Source: Bradyrhizobium sp. CB1015
GTDB taxonomy: Bacteria; Pseudomonadota; Alphaproteobacteria; Rhizobiales; Xanthobacteraceae
NCBI RefSeq assembly: GCF_025200925.1
Contig: NZ_CP104174.1
Location: forward strand, 3,038,001 to 3,102,000
Reading direction: 5' to 3'
Length of the DNA: 64,000 nt
In this document: positions 17,102-26,036 of the stretch, in pieces
How the letters are laid out: every line of letters begins with the position of its first letter
Numbering within the stretch: position 1 is the first letter of the stretch
Translations under genes and position numbers: made by a program
The notes under the pieces: model-generated
Databases searched by the model: none
Seen by the model: the letters and a program-made list of their open reading frames with translations, nothing else
Told to the model about the DNA's origin: nothing

Positions 17102-18739
17102 ATGACGAGCTACATCTATCCGAAGTTCGGCTATCGGCGTTCCCAGGAGCAGGCCGAGGGGATCGTGAAGCGGCATCCGATCGTGGTGGTCGGCGCAGGC
17201 CCCATCGGCCTCAGCGCGGCGCTCGACTGCGCGGCGCGCGGCCAGCCGGTCGTGGTGCTCGACGACAACGACACCGTCTCGATCGGCTCGCGCGCGGTTT
17301 GCTATGCCAAGCGTCCGCTCGAGATCTGGGACCGCCTCGGTTGCGCGGCGCCCATGGTCGAGCGCGGCGTCAGCTGGAAGGTCGGCAAGGTGTTCTTCCG
17401 CGACGAGCTGTCCTACCAGTTCGATCTCTTGCCGGAAGCCGACCACCAATGGCCGGCCATGATCAATCTGCAGCAATATCATCTGGAAGAGATGCTGGTC
17501 GCCCAATGCAGGGCCAATCCGCTGATCGAGCTGCGCTGGAAGCACCGTCTCATCAGCCTCAAGCAGGCCGCCGACCATGCGACGCTGGCGGTGGAAACGC
17601 CCGACGGCATCTTCACCATGGAGGCGCAATGGGTGATCGCCTGTGACGGGGCCAATTCCGACGTGCGCAAGATGGTGGGCGCCGAGTTCACGGGACAGTT
17701 CTTCCAGGACCTCTTCCTGATCGCCGACGTCGCCATGAAGGCGGATTTCCCGACCGAGCGCTGGTTCTGGTTCGATCCGCCGTTCCATCCCGGCCAGTCC
17801 GTGCTGCTGCACCGGCAGGCCGATAACATCTGGCGCATCGATTTCCAGCTCGGCTGGGATGCCAATCCCGAGGAGGAAAAGCGGCCCGAGCGGGTGATCC
17901 CGCGCATCCGGGCCATGCTCGGCGAGCACACCGAGTTCGCGCTCGAATGGGTCTCGATCTATCAGTTCGCCTGCCGCCGCATCGACAATTTCCGGCAAGG
18001 GAGGGTGCTGTTCGCCGGCGACGCCGCGCATCAGGTCTCGCCGTTCGGCGCGCGCGGCGCCAACACCGGTGTCCAGGACATCGACAATCTCGCCTGGAAG
18101 CTGGCGATGGTGCTGCGCGGCGAAGCCTCGGAAGCGCTGCTCGACAGCTACCACGAGGAGCGCGCCTATGCCGCGGACGACAACATCCTGAACTCGACGC
18201 GGGCCACCGACTTCATCACGCCGAAGACGAGACCGAGCCGCTATTTCCGCGACGCCGTGCTGGAGCTCGCCCGGCATCACGGCTTTGCCCGGCCGCTGGT
18301 CAATAGCGGCCGGCTCTCGACGCCGACCCCTTACGTGACCTCGGCGCTCAACACGCCCGACCACGACGCAGTGCCGGGCGCCATGCGGCCCGGCACGAAT
18401 GCGGCCGATGCACCGATTGCGGTGGATGGCAAGCCGGCCTGGTTCCTGCACTGTCTCGGCGATGGCTTCACGGTCGTCACCTTCGGCAAGGTCAGCGACA
18501 AGACCGAGATCGCGGTGGGGCCGTTCGCGGCCAAGCTCATTCTCGTCGGCCGAGACATCGAGGATCCCACAGGTGTGCTCGCGCAGCGCTACGGCGCCGC
18601 GCCCGGGACCACGTACCTGTTCCGCCCCGATCAATATGTCGCCGGGCGCTGGAGCGGTTTCGACGAGGCCAAGATCACCGAGGCAGCGCTGCGCGCCGCC
18701 GGCCACGACACCGCCGACCGGACGGAGCTTGCGGCATGA
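17102..18739 (+). CDS. FAD-dependent aromatic monooxygenase (MhpA/PheA-like)
   Basis: The product is a 545-residue flavoprotein hydroxylase. The dinucleotide motif GAGPIG is at residues 31-36. A central CDGANSDVRKMVG segment (the DG motif) and VLFAGDAAHQVSPFGARGANTGVQDIDNLAWKL (the GD motif) complete the group A monooxygenase signature. A thioredoxin-like C-terminal region follows. It uses NAD(P)H and oxygen to hydroxylate an aromatic ring. It overlaps the DUF2783 gene by 4 bp, as is common for this monooxygenase subgroup. The substrate is unknown; 3-hydroxyphenyl-type acids are one option. Confidence 0.92.
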   Translation: MTSYIYPKFGYRRSQEQAEGIVKRHPIVVVGAGPIGLSAALDCAARGQPVVVLDDNDTVSIGSRAVCYAKRPLEIWDRLGCAAPMVERGVSWKVGKVFFRDELSYQFDLLPEADHQWPAMINLQQYHLEEMLVAQCRANPLIELRWKHRLISLKQAADHATLAVETPDGIFTMEAQWVIACDGANSDVRKMVGAEFTGQFFQDLFLIADVAMKADFPTERWFWFDPPFHPGQSVLLHRQADNIWRIDFQLGWDANPEEEKRPERVIPRIRAMLGEHTEFALEWVSIYQFACRRIDNFRQGRVLFAGDAAHQVSPFGARGANTGVQDIDNLAWKLAMVLRGEASEALLDSYHEERAYAADDNILNSTRATDFITPKTRPSRYFRDAVLELARHHGFARPLVNSGRLSTPTPYVTSALNTPDHDAVPGAMRPGTNAADAPIAVDGKPAWFLHCLGDGFTVVTFGKVSDKTEIAVGPFAAKLILVGRDIEDPTGVLAQRYGAAPGTTYLFRPDQYVAGRWSGFDEAKITEAALRAAGHDTADRTELAA

Positions 18740-18924
18740 TGCTCAACCTGTCACCGAACATCGCCGATCCCGACGATTTCTACGCCGAGCTGATCAACAG
18801 CCAGCGCGATCTCGACGAGGAGCAGGCGCTGCGCATGAACGCCCGGCTGATCCTGTTGCTCGCCAATCACATCGGCGACCGCAAGGTTCTCACCGAGGCG
18901 ATCGGCTGCGCTCGTGCCGGCTAG
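18736..18924 (+). CDS. DUF2783 family protein
   Basis: This 62-residue helical protein begins MMLNLSPNIADPDDFYAELINSQRDLDEEQ and continues NARLILLLANHIGDRKVLTEAI. This pattern fits the small DUF2783 family that travels with FAD monooxygenases. Its start overlaps the monooxygenase stop (ATGA), so the two are translationally coupled and may form a complex. Its role is not established. Confidence 0.8.
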   Translation: MMLNLSPNIADPDDFYAELINSQRDLDEEQALRMNARLILLLANHIGDRKVLTEAIGCARAG

Positions 18925-19020
18925 GCCGCCGGCAACGTCGGCGGGGGTGCTATTGCGCGATCTCGCCGGCTGAATTCGGCGCCAAGCGCGTCGAAAAGCC
19001 ATGGGGCGCAAGCCGCTTTG

Positions 19021-19034
19021 TTGACTTGGCTCAA
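19021..19034. promoter_or_regulatory. FixK/FNR-type box TTGACTTGGCTCAA
   Basis: This is an exact TTGA-N6-TCAA match, 61 bp before the ATG of the EF-hand gene that heads the P1B-ATPase operon. No strong -10 is visible at the class II position near 19057, so the promoter assignment is tentative. Confidence 0.5.
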
Positions 19035-19094
19035 GGTAAAATCGGTGAAGTTCGACAACCTCCTTGGGCTTACACCAAGGCCGGAGGAAGTGCC

Positions 19095-19547
19095 ATGCGA
19101 GGTCGAACCGTTGCTGCAGCGTTGCTGTTCGCCATCTTGGGCCAGCCAGTTTTGGCTCAATCGCCGGCGGATCATCAAGGCCATCATCCCGGACAGGAGC
19201 AGGCGCCGGTGTCGCCGCAGTCGAGTGCTCCTGCCAATCCGTCTGCCGAGCGACAGAGCCCGACGCCCGGTGGAAATATGATGGGAATGATGGGGCGCGG
19301 AATGATGGGACAAGGAATGATGGAACATGGCGCGATGGGCGGGGGCGCCATGGAGCCGCCGGTCGTCTTCCGCATCGTCTTCGCGCTGATGGATGCCGAT
19401 GGTGACGGGAACGTCTCGCTGCCCGAGTTTCAAGCCGCTCACGAACGCCTGTTCAAGGCAATGGATCGCGACAAGGACGGCAAGCTCACATTCGATGAGA
19501 TGATGACGTTCATGCACGGCAGCAAGAGCTCCGTCCCGCGACAATAG
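19095..19547 (+). CDS. Secreted EF-hand protein
   Basis: The 150-residue precursor has a signal peptide (MRGRTVAAALLFAILGQPVLAQ), a His/Gln/Pro/Ser-rich linker and a Met-rich stretch (about residues 60-85, repeated MMG, GMMG and AMGG units) that could bind soft metals. The C-terminal part has two EF-hand loops, DADGDGNVSLPE and DRDKDGKLTFDE, with all usual calcium ligands. GGAGGAAG precedes the ATG. It lies 33 bp upstream of a P1B-type metal ATPase, so it may buffer or present a metal or calcium in the periplasm. That role is inferred. Confidence 0.85.
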   Translation: MRGRTVAAALLFAILGQPVLAQSPADHQGHHPGQEQAPVSPQSSAPANPSAERQSPTPGGNMMGMMGRGMMGQGMMEHGAMGGGAMEPPVVFRIVFALMDADGDGNVSLPEFQAAHERLFKAMDRDKDGKLTFDEMMTFMHGSKSSVPRQ

Positions 19548-19580
19548 CGGTTGGAGCCCGAAGGGCGGGTGCGCCAAGCC

Positions 19581-21866
19581 ATGTCGTTTGATCGGGTCTT
19601 GCGATGGGCCCTGGTTGCGATCGCAATCGCAGGATTGACTGCAGGTACTCTCGCGCGAGCCGCGGGCCAGCCCGATCTGGCCGATGTCGCGTGGGCGCTC
19701 GGCACCGCGCCCGTGATTGCCGGATTGGCGGTCTCGATCGTCCAGGATCTCACGAGGGGCCGTGTTGGAGTGGACGCGATCGCGCTGCTGTCGATGAGTG
19801 CGGCTTTGGCGCTCGGACAGCCGCTCGCAGGGGCTGTGGTCGCGCTGATGTATTCCGGCGGCAACGTGCTGGAGGAGATCGCGATCGCACGGGCAGAGCA
19901 TGATCTGCGATCCCTGGTTGACCGGGCGCCGCGGCAGGTCCATCGCAAATCGAGCGAGCGGATCGAGGATGTTCCGATCGAGGAGGTGGCGGCCGGCGAA
20001 GAGCTTCTGGTGCAGGCCGGCGAGATCGTGCCGGTCGACGGTGTCGTTGCGTCGGCCTTCGCTGCGATCGACGAGTCCGCGGTTACCGGCGAACCGATTC
20101 CGGTGGAGAAGACACGCGGAAGCGCCGTTCTTTCCGGTTCCCTGAATGCGGGCGAGACCTTCCAATTGACCGTGACCGCGCCAGCCAGCGAGAGCACCTA
20201 TGCGGGCATCGTGCGCATGGTGACTGCGGCGCAGACGGCGAGAGCTCCCTTCGTGCGGCTGGCCGACCGCTATGCGCTGGTCTTTCTGCCGGTCACGCTC
20301 GTCATCGCCTTCGTGGCGTGGCACATCTCCGGCGACGTGACCCGCAGCCTTGCCGTGCTGGTAGCGGCGACACCGTGCCCCTTGATTCTGGCCGCGCCCG
20401 TCGCCTTCATCGCCGGAGTGGCGCAAGCGGCCCGCCGCGGGATCCTGGTCAAGGGCGGCAAGGCGCTGGAGGCCTTGGCCCGTGCCCACACCGTGCTGTT
20501 CGACAAGACCGGCACCCTGACGGTAGGCGGGGCGCGGTTGCTCTCCGTCGAGGTCGCGCCGGGCGAGGATCCGGATGAGGTCCTCACGCTCGGCGCGTCG
20601 CTCGAGCAAGCGTCGCACCACGTGCTGGCGAAGGCCGTCGTCGCTGCGGCCCTTGCCCAGGGGCTCAAGCTGAAGCCGCCGGAACATGTCAAGGAGACCA
20701 TGGGAGCCGGCCTCAGCGGTCAGATCGACGGACGCCATGTCATGGCGGGCTCGCGAGAGATGCTTCTCGCGCGAGCCGAGCTCTCGTCATGGGAGTTGCG
20801 GGCGATTCGACGTGCCTCCTGGCGCTCGGCGCTGATCGTCTTCGTCGCGGTGGACGGCCGTCCCGTCGGTGCGTTGCTGCTGGCAGACGAATTGCGTGCG
20901 GATACGCCACGCGCGATCCGGCTGCTGCGCGATGCCGGCATTGCGCGCATGGTGATGGTCACGGGCGATCGCGCCGCAGCGGCGCAGGCCATCGGAGCGG
21001 CGCTCGATCTCGATGCCGTGCTGGCCGATCGCGTTCCCTCGGACAAGGTCGAAGCGGTACGTAGCGAACAGCGGCTGCATCCGACCATCATGGTCGGCGA
21101 CGGTATCAACGATGCCCCGGCGCTGGCCGTGGCTGACACGGGGGTCGCGCTCGGCGCGCGCGGTGCAAGCGCCTCCTCCGAGGCGGCGGATGTGGTGATT
21201 CTCACCGATCGGCTGGACCGGGTCGGCGAAGCGATCGTCATCGCGCAGCGCGCGCGGGGCATTGCCCTGCAAAGCATCTTCGTCGGGATGGGGTTGTCAC
21301 TGGCGGCGATGTCCGCTGCCAGCCTTGGCTGGCTCGATCCCGTACCCGCCGCGATCGTTCAGGAGGTGATCGACGTCGCCGTCATTCTGAACGCACTGCG
21401 AGCGCTCAATCCGCCGCTCGCCAGGAGTGGTCCGCGGCTCACTGCGGAGCAGGGGCTGACGTTGCATCACGATCATCAGGCCCTGCTCAGGGATCTCGGC
21501 CGCTTGCGCCAGATCGTCGACGCGCTGGACGATGCAGGCCCCGAAGCCGCCGCTGCGTTGATTGGCGAGGCAGATCGACTGGTTCAGGGCAGCGTCATGA
21601 TGCACGAACGCGAAGATGAGGACAGCGTCTATCCGAAGCTCACGGAGGTTCTGCGCGACCGCCACGGACTCTCTGCCATGAGCCGTGCGCATCGCGAGAT
21701 ACTCCATCTCGCCCGGCTGCTCGCCCGCATCGCGGAGGATCTGCCGTCGGAGAAGATCGACCGCTACCTCATTCGCGACGCTCAGCGCGTGATCGAGGCG
21801 ATCGAAACTTTGGTGCGCATGCACACGGCCCAGGAGGAGGATATCTACGAGGCCGTTGCGGCCTAG
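19581..21866 (+). CDS. P1B-5-like metal ATPase with C-terminal hemerythrin domain
   Basis: This is a 761-residue P-type ATPase. It has no N-terminal metal-binding domain. The transmembrane metal motif is TPCP at 264-267, the phosphorylated Asp is D308 of DKTGT, and GDGINDAPAL marks the hinge. The tail from about residue 629 (HHDHQALL...) is hemerythrin-like, with HEREDEDSVYP, HREI and HTAQEEDIY carrying the expected di-iron His/Glu ligands. A TPCP motif plus hemerythrin tail is the mark of subgroup P1B-5, whose Sinorhizobium member Nia exports Ni/Fe. Fe(II) or Ni(II) export is thus likely. A TTG at 19551 is possible but lacks support; ATG 19581 is preferred. Confidence 0.93.
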   Translation: MSFDRVLRWALVAIAIAGLTAGTLARAAGQPDLADVAWALGTAPVIAGLAVSIVQDLTRGRVGVDAIALLSMSAALALGQPLAGAVVALMYSGGNVLEEIAIARAEHDLRSLVDRAPRQVHRKSSERIEDVPIEEVAAGEELLVQAGEIVPVDGVVASAFAAIDESAVTGEPIPVEKTRGSAVLSGSLNAGETFQLTVTAPASESTYAGIVRMVTAAQTARAPFVRLADRYALVFLPVTLVIAFVAWHISGDVTRSLAVLVAATPCPLILAAPVAFIAGVAQAARRGILVKGGKALEALARAHTVLFDKTGTLTVGGARLLSVEVAPGEDPDEVLTLGASLEQASHHVLAKAVVAAALAQGLKLKPPEHVKETMGAGLSGQIDGRHVMAGSREMLLARAELSSWELRAIRRASWRSALIVFVAVDGRPVGALLLADELRADTPRAIRLLRDAGIARMVMVTGDRAAAAQAIGAALDLDAVLADRVPSDKVEAVRSEQRLHPTIMVGDGINDAPALAVADTGVALGARGASASSEAADVVILTDRLDRVGEAIVIAQRARGIALQSIFVGMGLSLAAMSAASLGWLDPVPAAIVQEVIDVAVILNALRALNPPLARSGPRLTAEQGLTLHHDHQALLRDLGRLRQIVDALDDAGPEAAAALIGEADRLVQGSVMMHEREDEDSVYPKLTEVLRDRHGLSAMSRAHREILHLARLLARIAEDLPSEKIDRYLIRDAQRVIEAIETLVRMHTAQEEDIYEAVAA

Positions 21867-21985
21867 GCGGCGCAATCGACCTCAGTGTTCCAGCGGTCGC
21901 CAGCCGGCGTGGTCAAAATACCGATCGTATTGAGCGAGCGCCCGTATGATCCTCACGGCTCCCCGATCGCGGCTGGTCCCGGCTT

Positions 21986-22357
21986 TCATATTCGCCGCGC
22001 CGTCGATGACTGCTCGAGGACGAGGTGAAGTTGCTGGTCGGCCTGCTCGGGCAGCTTGCAGTTTGCCACGACGTCATCGATCCGCCCCTGGATTCGCGCT
22101 GCCGGAGCCTCGTATTGCGCAGGCGTAAACACATTGCTGTGAATGGGAGCCAGCGATTGTCTCATCGCGAGAGCGATGTCGTCCATGCCGCGGCGCAAGA
22201 CATCATCAGTCGGCCACTTCTTGCCGTGGTCGAGCTGCGGACGCGCGGTCGCGGTTGGTCCTTCATGCGCGTGTGGCCCGGCGGCGAGGGCAGGCTGTCC
22301 AAGGGCAAGACAGAGCGTGAGGGCTGCCAGCATGAGCGACTTGGTTGAGATGATCAC
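21986..22357 (-). CDS. Small periplasmic protein of unknown function
   Basis: This is a 123-residue precursor. The start is taken as GTG 22357 because GGAGGAAG sits just upstream; an ATG 33 bases farther upstream lacks such a site. A signal peptide follows (SLMLAALTLCLALGQPALA). The mature chain starts with His-containing GPHAHEG, then is mostly helical (VLRRGMDDIALAMRQSL, ARIQGRIDDVVANCKL). One Cys is present. The placement between the metal ATPase and a ferric-reductase-like gene suggests a metal-related or redox stress role. I do not recognise the family with certainty. Confidence 0.7.
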   Translation of the reverse strand: MIISTKSLMLAALTLCLALGQPALAAGPHAHEGPTATARPQLDHGKKWPTDDVLRRGMDDIALAMRQSLAPIHSNVFTPAQYEAPAARIQGRIDDVVANCKLPEQADQQLHLVLEQSSTARRI

Positions 22358-22510
22358 GGGACTTCCTCCGAAAAGCTGGTTTGCTTTCATGTGGGAGATC
22401 GTGAGGGGCAGGAGTTTGCGCTGGAGCAAATCGCGAGGGGAATAAGCTGCTGCGGCGCGACGCAGGATACCTTGAGAGCGAGCCATCAGACGTCGTCAGG
22501 TAGCCGGCTC

Positions 22511-22524
22511 TTGAGTCAGCTCAA
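22511..22524. promoter_or_regulatory. FixK/FNR-type box TTGAGTCAGCTCAA
   Basis: This exact TTGA-N6-TCAA match is located 58 bp before the ATG of the ferric-reductase-like gene and about 150 bp from the divergent periplasmic-protein gene. It could serve either; the shorter leader favours the reductase. Confidence 0.5.
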
Positions 22525-22581
22525 TGCAACGCAGTCCAATCGGCTCAAGCTGGCGCGGCAGCCTCGTGAGGGAAGGACAGC

Positions 22582-23931
22582 ATGCACAAGCTCAAACGGG
22601 TATTTTGGGGCGCTCTGGTGATTCTCGTCCTGCTGTGGTTGGCCGCGGAACCCCAGCCACTCGGCTCAGGTTCTTTCTTCCCGCTTCGCGAGAGGATGGT
22701 GCAATTGAGCGGCGTCCTGGCGATCGGCTGCATGAGCCTGGCGATGATCCTAGCGCTGCGCCCGCGCTGGCCGGAGCCGTGGCTGGGTGGTCTCGACAAG
22801 ATGTATCGCTTGCACAAATGGTTCGGGATCGCGGCCCTTGTGACGGCGGTGGTCCATTGGCTCTGGGCTAATGGTCCGAAATGGGCGGTCGGTTGGGGTT
22901 TGCTGACCCGACCACAGCGTGGACCAAGGCCCATCATCGAAAATCCGATCGAGGCCTTCTTTAACGGCCTGCATGGAGCGGCGGAGGGGCTGGGCGAGTG
23001 GGCCTTCTACGGCGCTGTCGTGCTAATCGCTTTGGCGCTCATTCAAACGTTCCCCTATCGGCTCTTCTATAAGACGCATCGGCTGCTCGCCGTCGCCTAT
23101 CTGGTCCTGGTCTTTCATGCGGTCACGCTGATGAAGTTCAGCTACTGGAACTCGCCGCTGGGTTTGATCGTGGGGGCTCTGCTGGCGTTCGGGATATGGG
23201 CGGCAGCTGTGACCATGATGCGGCGCATCGGGGCTCGACGCCAGGTCCAAGGCAGGATCACCTCGCTGAAATATTATCCCGGCGTCAGAGCAATCGAGAC
23301 TGAGATCGAGGTGCCCCATGGCTGGCCGGGGCATCGGGCAGGCCAGTTCGCCTTCGCCACGTCCGATGTCTCCGAGGGCGCTCATCCCTACACCATCGCC
23401 TCGGGCTGGAACGCGGCGGATCCCAGGATCGTCTTCATCACCAAGGAGCTTGGGGACCACACCAGCCGGCTGCGGGAAAAGCTGCGTGTCGGGCAGGACG
23501 TGAAGGTGGAGGGGCCCTATGGCCGCTTCACGTTCGACGACGATTGCCCGCACCAGATTTGGATCGGCGGCGGTATCGGCATCACCCCCTTCGTTGCCCG
23601 CATGAAGCATGCGGCCATGAGCAACGTTGCTGGCCGCTCGGTCGCGCAGACGGTTGACCTCTTTCACACCACCGCCGATGTGGATGAAGAAGCCCTCGGC
23701 AAGCTTGCAGCAGATGCGCGCTTGGCGAATGTTCGCCTCCACGTCCTCATCGACGCCCGCGATGGACGACTAACCGGCGAGCGCATTCGCGAAGCCGTAC
23801 CGCAATGGCGCCAGGCGAGCATCTGGTTCTGTGGTCCGGCGGCTTTCGGCGAAGCGCTCAGGCGCGACTTCGGCGCGCACGGCTTCCCCGTCGAACAGCG
23901 GTTTCATCAGGAGCTGTTCGCGATGCGATGA
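22582..23931 (+). CDS. Ferric-reductase-like membrane flavocytochrome
   Basis: The 449-residue protein has an N-terminal ferric-reductase-like domain of about six helices. Paired heme-ligand His residues occur in RLHKWFGIAALVTAVVHW and KTHRLLAVAYLVLVFH, the bis-heme arrangement of the Fre/NOX family. The C-terminal half is a ferredoxin-NADP reductase module: FAD-binding HPYTIAS, then GGGIGITPFVARM for NAD(P)H, and FCGPAAFG near the end. It carries electrons from cytoplasmic NAD(P)H across the membrane to a metal or other acceptor. Its position beside a P1B-5 ATPase suggests iron handling, with a FixK-type box upstream. Confidence 0.9.
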   Translation: MHKLKRVFWGALVILVLLWLAAEPQPLGSGSFFPLRERMVQLSGVLAIGCMSLAMILALRPRWPEPWLGGLDKMYRLHKWFGIAALVTAVVHWLWANGPKWAVGWGLLTRPQRGPRPIIENPIEAFFNGLHGAAEGLGEWAFYGAVVLIALALIQTFPYRLFYKTHRLLAVAYLVLVFHAVTLMKFSYWNSPLGLIVGALLAFGIWAAAVTMMRRIGARRQVQGRITSLKYYPGVRAIETEIEVPHGWPGHRAGQFAFATSDVSEGAHPYTIASGWNAADPRIVFITKELGDHTSRLREKLRVGQDVKVEGPYGRFTFDDDCPHQIWIGGGIGITPFVARMKHAAMSNVAGRSVAQTVDLFHTTADVDEEALGKLAADARLANVRLHVLIDARDGRLTGERIREAVPQWRQASIWFCGPAAFGEALRRDFGAHGFPVEQRFHQELFAMR

Positions 23932-24015
23932 TGAAAGTCGCACGCGCATCGCGCTTCCCAACTTGCCCTGGCGGCCAGTCCCTGTAATCTGCAACAAATA
24001 ACAGGGAAGGGTTCG

Positions 24016-25203
24016 ATGGGAGGAGTTTTGGAGGGCGTGCGCGTGCTCGATTTCGGGCGCTACATCGCAGGGCCCTATTGCGCGACCTTGCTGGCCGAAT
24101 TCGGCGCCGAGGTCATTCGCGTCGAGAAGCGCGACGGCAGCGAGGATCGCTTCGTGGCACCGGTCGGTGAAGGCGGCGAGGGCGCGCTGTTCCTCCAGGT
24201 CAACCGCAACAAGAAGTGCGTCACGCTCGATCCGATGAAGCCGGACGGGCAGGAGGTGATGCGCCGCCTGATCGCGACCGCGGACGTCGTGGTCGCCAAT
24301 CTGCCGCCGCAGACCCTGCGCGCCATGAAGCTCGACTATGAATCCTTGAAGGCGATCAAGCCCGACATCATCCTGACCACGGCTACCGCGTTTGGCGGGC
24401 CGGGACCGTGGTCCGACCGCGTCGGCTTCGACGGCGTCGGGCAGGTCATGTCGGGATCGGTGTACATGACCGGCGCCGGCGATCCGCCGTATCGCGCGGC
24501 GGTGAACTGGGTCGATTTCGGCACCGCGCTGCATTGCGCGTTCGGCACGCTTGCCGCGCTGATCGAGCGCGGCAAATCCGGGCGCGGGCAGATCGTCGAG
24601 GGCGCGCTGCTCGCAACCGCTTTGTCCTTCACCAATGCGACCCTGATCGAGCAGGCCGTCATCAACGTCAACCGCGTGCCGACCGGCAATCTCGGCCAGA
24701 CCGCAGCGCCCGCCGACATCTACCGCACCAAGGACGGCTGGGTGCTGTGCCAGGTCACCGGCCATCCGCTGTTCAAGCGCTGGGCGCGGCTGATGGGCGA
24801 GGAGGAGGTGTGGCTGAACGATCCGCGCTTTGCCGACGACATCAGCCGCGGCAACAACGGCCGCATCATCAGCGAGCGGATGGCGCGCTGGTGCGCCGAG
24901 CGGACCACGCAGGAGGCGGTCGATACCTTGGGCCAGGCGATGATCCCGACCGGCCCCGTGCTCTCACCGCAACAGGCGCTGGATCACCCGCACATCCGCG
25001 CCGCCGGCTTCATGCAGGACGTCGACTATCCGGGACTTCCGAAACCGGCACCGGTGACACGGGCCGCGGTCCGGCTCTCGGAAACGCCGGGCGAGATCGC
25101 GCGCCGCCCGCCGACGCTCGGCGAGCACACCGATCTCGTCCTCGCCGAGCTCGGATATGATGCGGCCGCGATCGCGGCGCTGCGGCAAGGCGGTGTCATC
25201 TAG
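24016..25203 (+). CDS. CaiB/BaiF family III CoA-transferase
   Basis: This 395-residue enzyme has the family opening LEGVRVLDFGRYIAGPYCATLLAEFGAEVIRVEK and NRNKKCVTLDPM. The active-site Asp region of class III enzymes appears as WVDFGTALHCAFG. It transfers CoA between an acyl-CoA and a free acid. It stands alone, with no adjacent acyl-CoA dehydrogenase or lyase to reveal the substrate, and is convergent with the DUF72 gene downstream. The start ATG has AGGGAAGG upstream. Confidence 0.93.
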   Translation: MGGVLEGVRVLDFGRYIAGPYCATLLAEFGAEVIRVEKRDGSEDRFVAPVGEGGEGALFLQVNRNKKCVTLDPMKPDGQEVMRRLIATADVVVANLPPQTLRAMKLDYESLKAIKPDIILTTATAFGGPGPWSDRVGFDGVGQVMSGSVYMTGAGDPPYRAAVNWVDFGTALHCAFGTLAALIERGKSGRGQIVEGALLATALSFTNATLIEQAVINVNRVPTGNLGQTAAPADIYRTKDGWVLCQVTGHPLFKRWARLMGEEEVWLNDPRFADDISRGNNGRIISERMARWCAERTTQEAVDTLGQAMIPTGPVLSPQQALDHPHIRAAGFMQDVDYPGLPKPAPVTRAAVRLSETPGEIARRPPTLGEHTDLVLAELGYDAAAIAALRQGGVI

Positions 25204-25223
25204 GCATCACACCAGCTTAGGCA

Positions 25224-25946
25224 TCACAACAGCTGCTTCAACGCCTTTGCGTCGGCCGGCGCTGCGCTCTTCTGGTCGTTGTCGAAATAAACGTAGACGT
25301 CGCAGCCCTGCCGCTTCCACGACTTGATGCGCTTGGCCCATTGCGCCAGCGTGGCCTTGGTATAATGCCCGTGATAGCGCCCGCTCGGCCCGTGTCCGCG
25401 CACATAGACGAAATCCGCCGTGCGCTTCCACGGTGCCGGCGCATCGTGATGGTCGGACAGGCACAGCGAGATGTTCTCCTCGGTCAGCATCCGCAGGATG
25501 CGCGGCTGATACCAGCTCGGATGTCGGAATTCGAAACTGTAGCGCCGTTTCCGCGACAATAGCTTGAAGAACGAGGCGAGCCGGTCCGCATTCGCCTCGA
25601 ATTGCGGCGGCAGCTGGAATAGGATCGGGCCGGCCTTGCCGCCGAGCCTGGAGATGCGGTCCTCGAGCAGCTCGAGGCTGTTGACGGAGCGGTCGGACAG
25701 GCGCTTCCAGTGCGTGATGAATTTCGAGGCCTTCCAGGCGAACACGAAATCGCGCCCGGTCTGCTCCCGCCATCCCGTCACCGCCTCCGGCGTCGGCGTG
25801 CGGTAGAACACCCCGTTCAGCTCCGTGGTGTCGAACTGCCCGGCATAGTAGCGAAGCTGCTGCTTCAGCGTCACGCCCTCGGGGAAGAACGGGCCGCGCC
25901 AGGAGGCGTAGTGCCAGCCCGAAGTTCCGATCAGAACGCGCGCCAT
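25224..25946 (-). CDS. DUF72 family protein
   Basis: This 240-residue protein starts VLIGTSGWHYASWRGPFFPEG and continues QFDTTELNGVFYRTPT, FQLPPQFEAN, FEFRHPSWY and YVYFDNDQ. All are hallmark segments of DUF72, a TIM-barrel family (YecE-like) of unknown biochemical function. The conserved polar residues suggest an enzyme. It is a single gene, convergent with the CoA-transferase. Confidence 0.92.
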   Translation of the reverse strand: MARVLIGTSGWHYASWRGPFFPEGVTLKQQLRYYAGQFDTTELNGVFYRTPTPEAVTGWREQTGRDFVFAWKASKFITHWKRLSDRSVNSLELLEDRISRLGGKAGPILFQLPPQFEANADRLASFFKLLSRKRRYSFEFRHPSWYQPRILRMLTEENISLCLSDHHDAPAPWKRTADFVYVRGHGPSGRYHGHYTKATLAQWAKRIKSWKRQGCDVYVYFDNDQKSAAPADAKALKQLL

Positions 25947-26036
25947 GTTTCACGTGCCATCCGTTGCCATTTGCCGGGGGGAACGTCCGTGCGGCCGATA
26001 CGTTGCTCGTGAGCATCAACGTGAGGACCGGAACCG

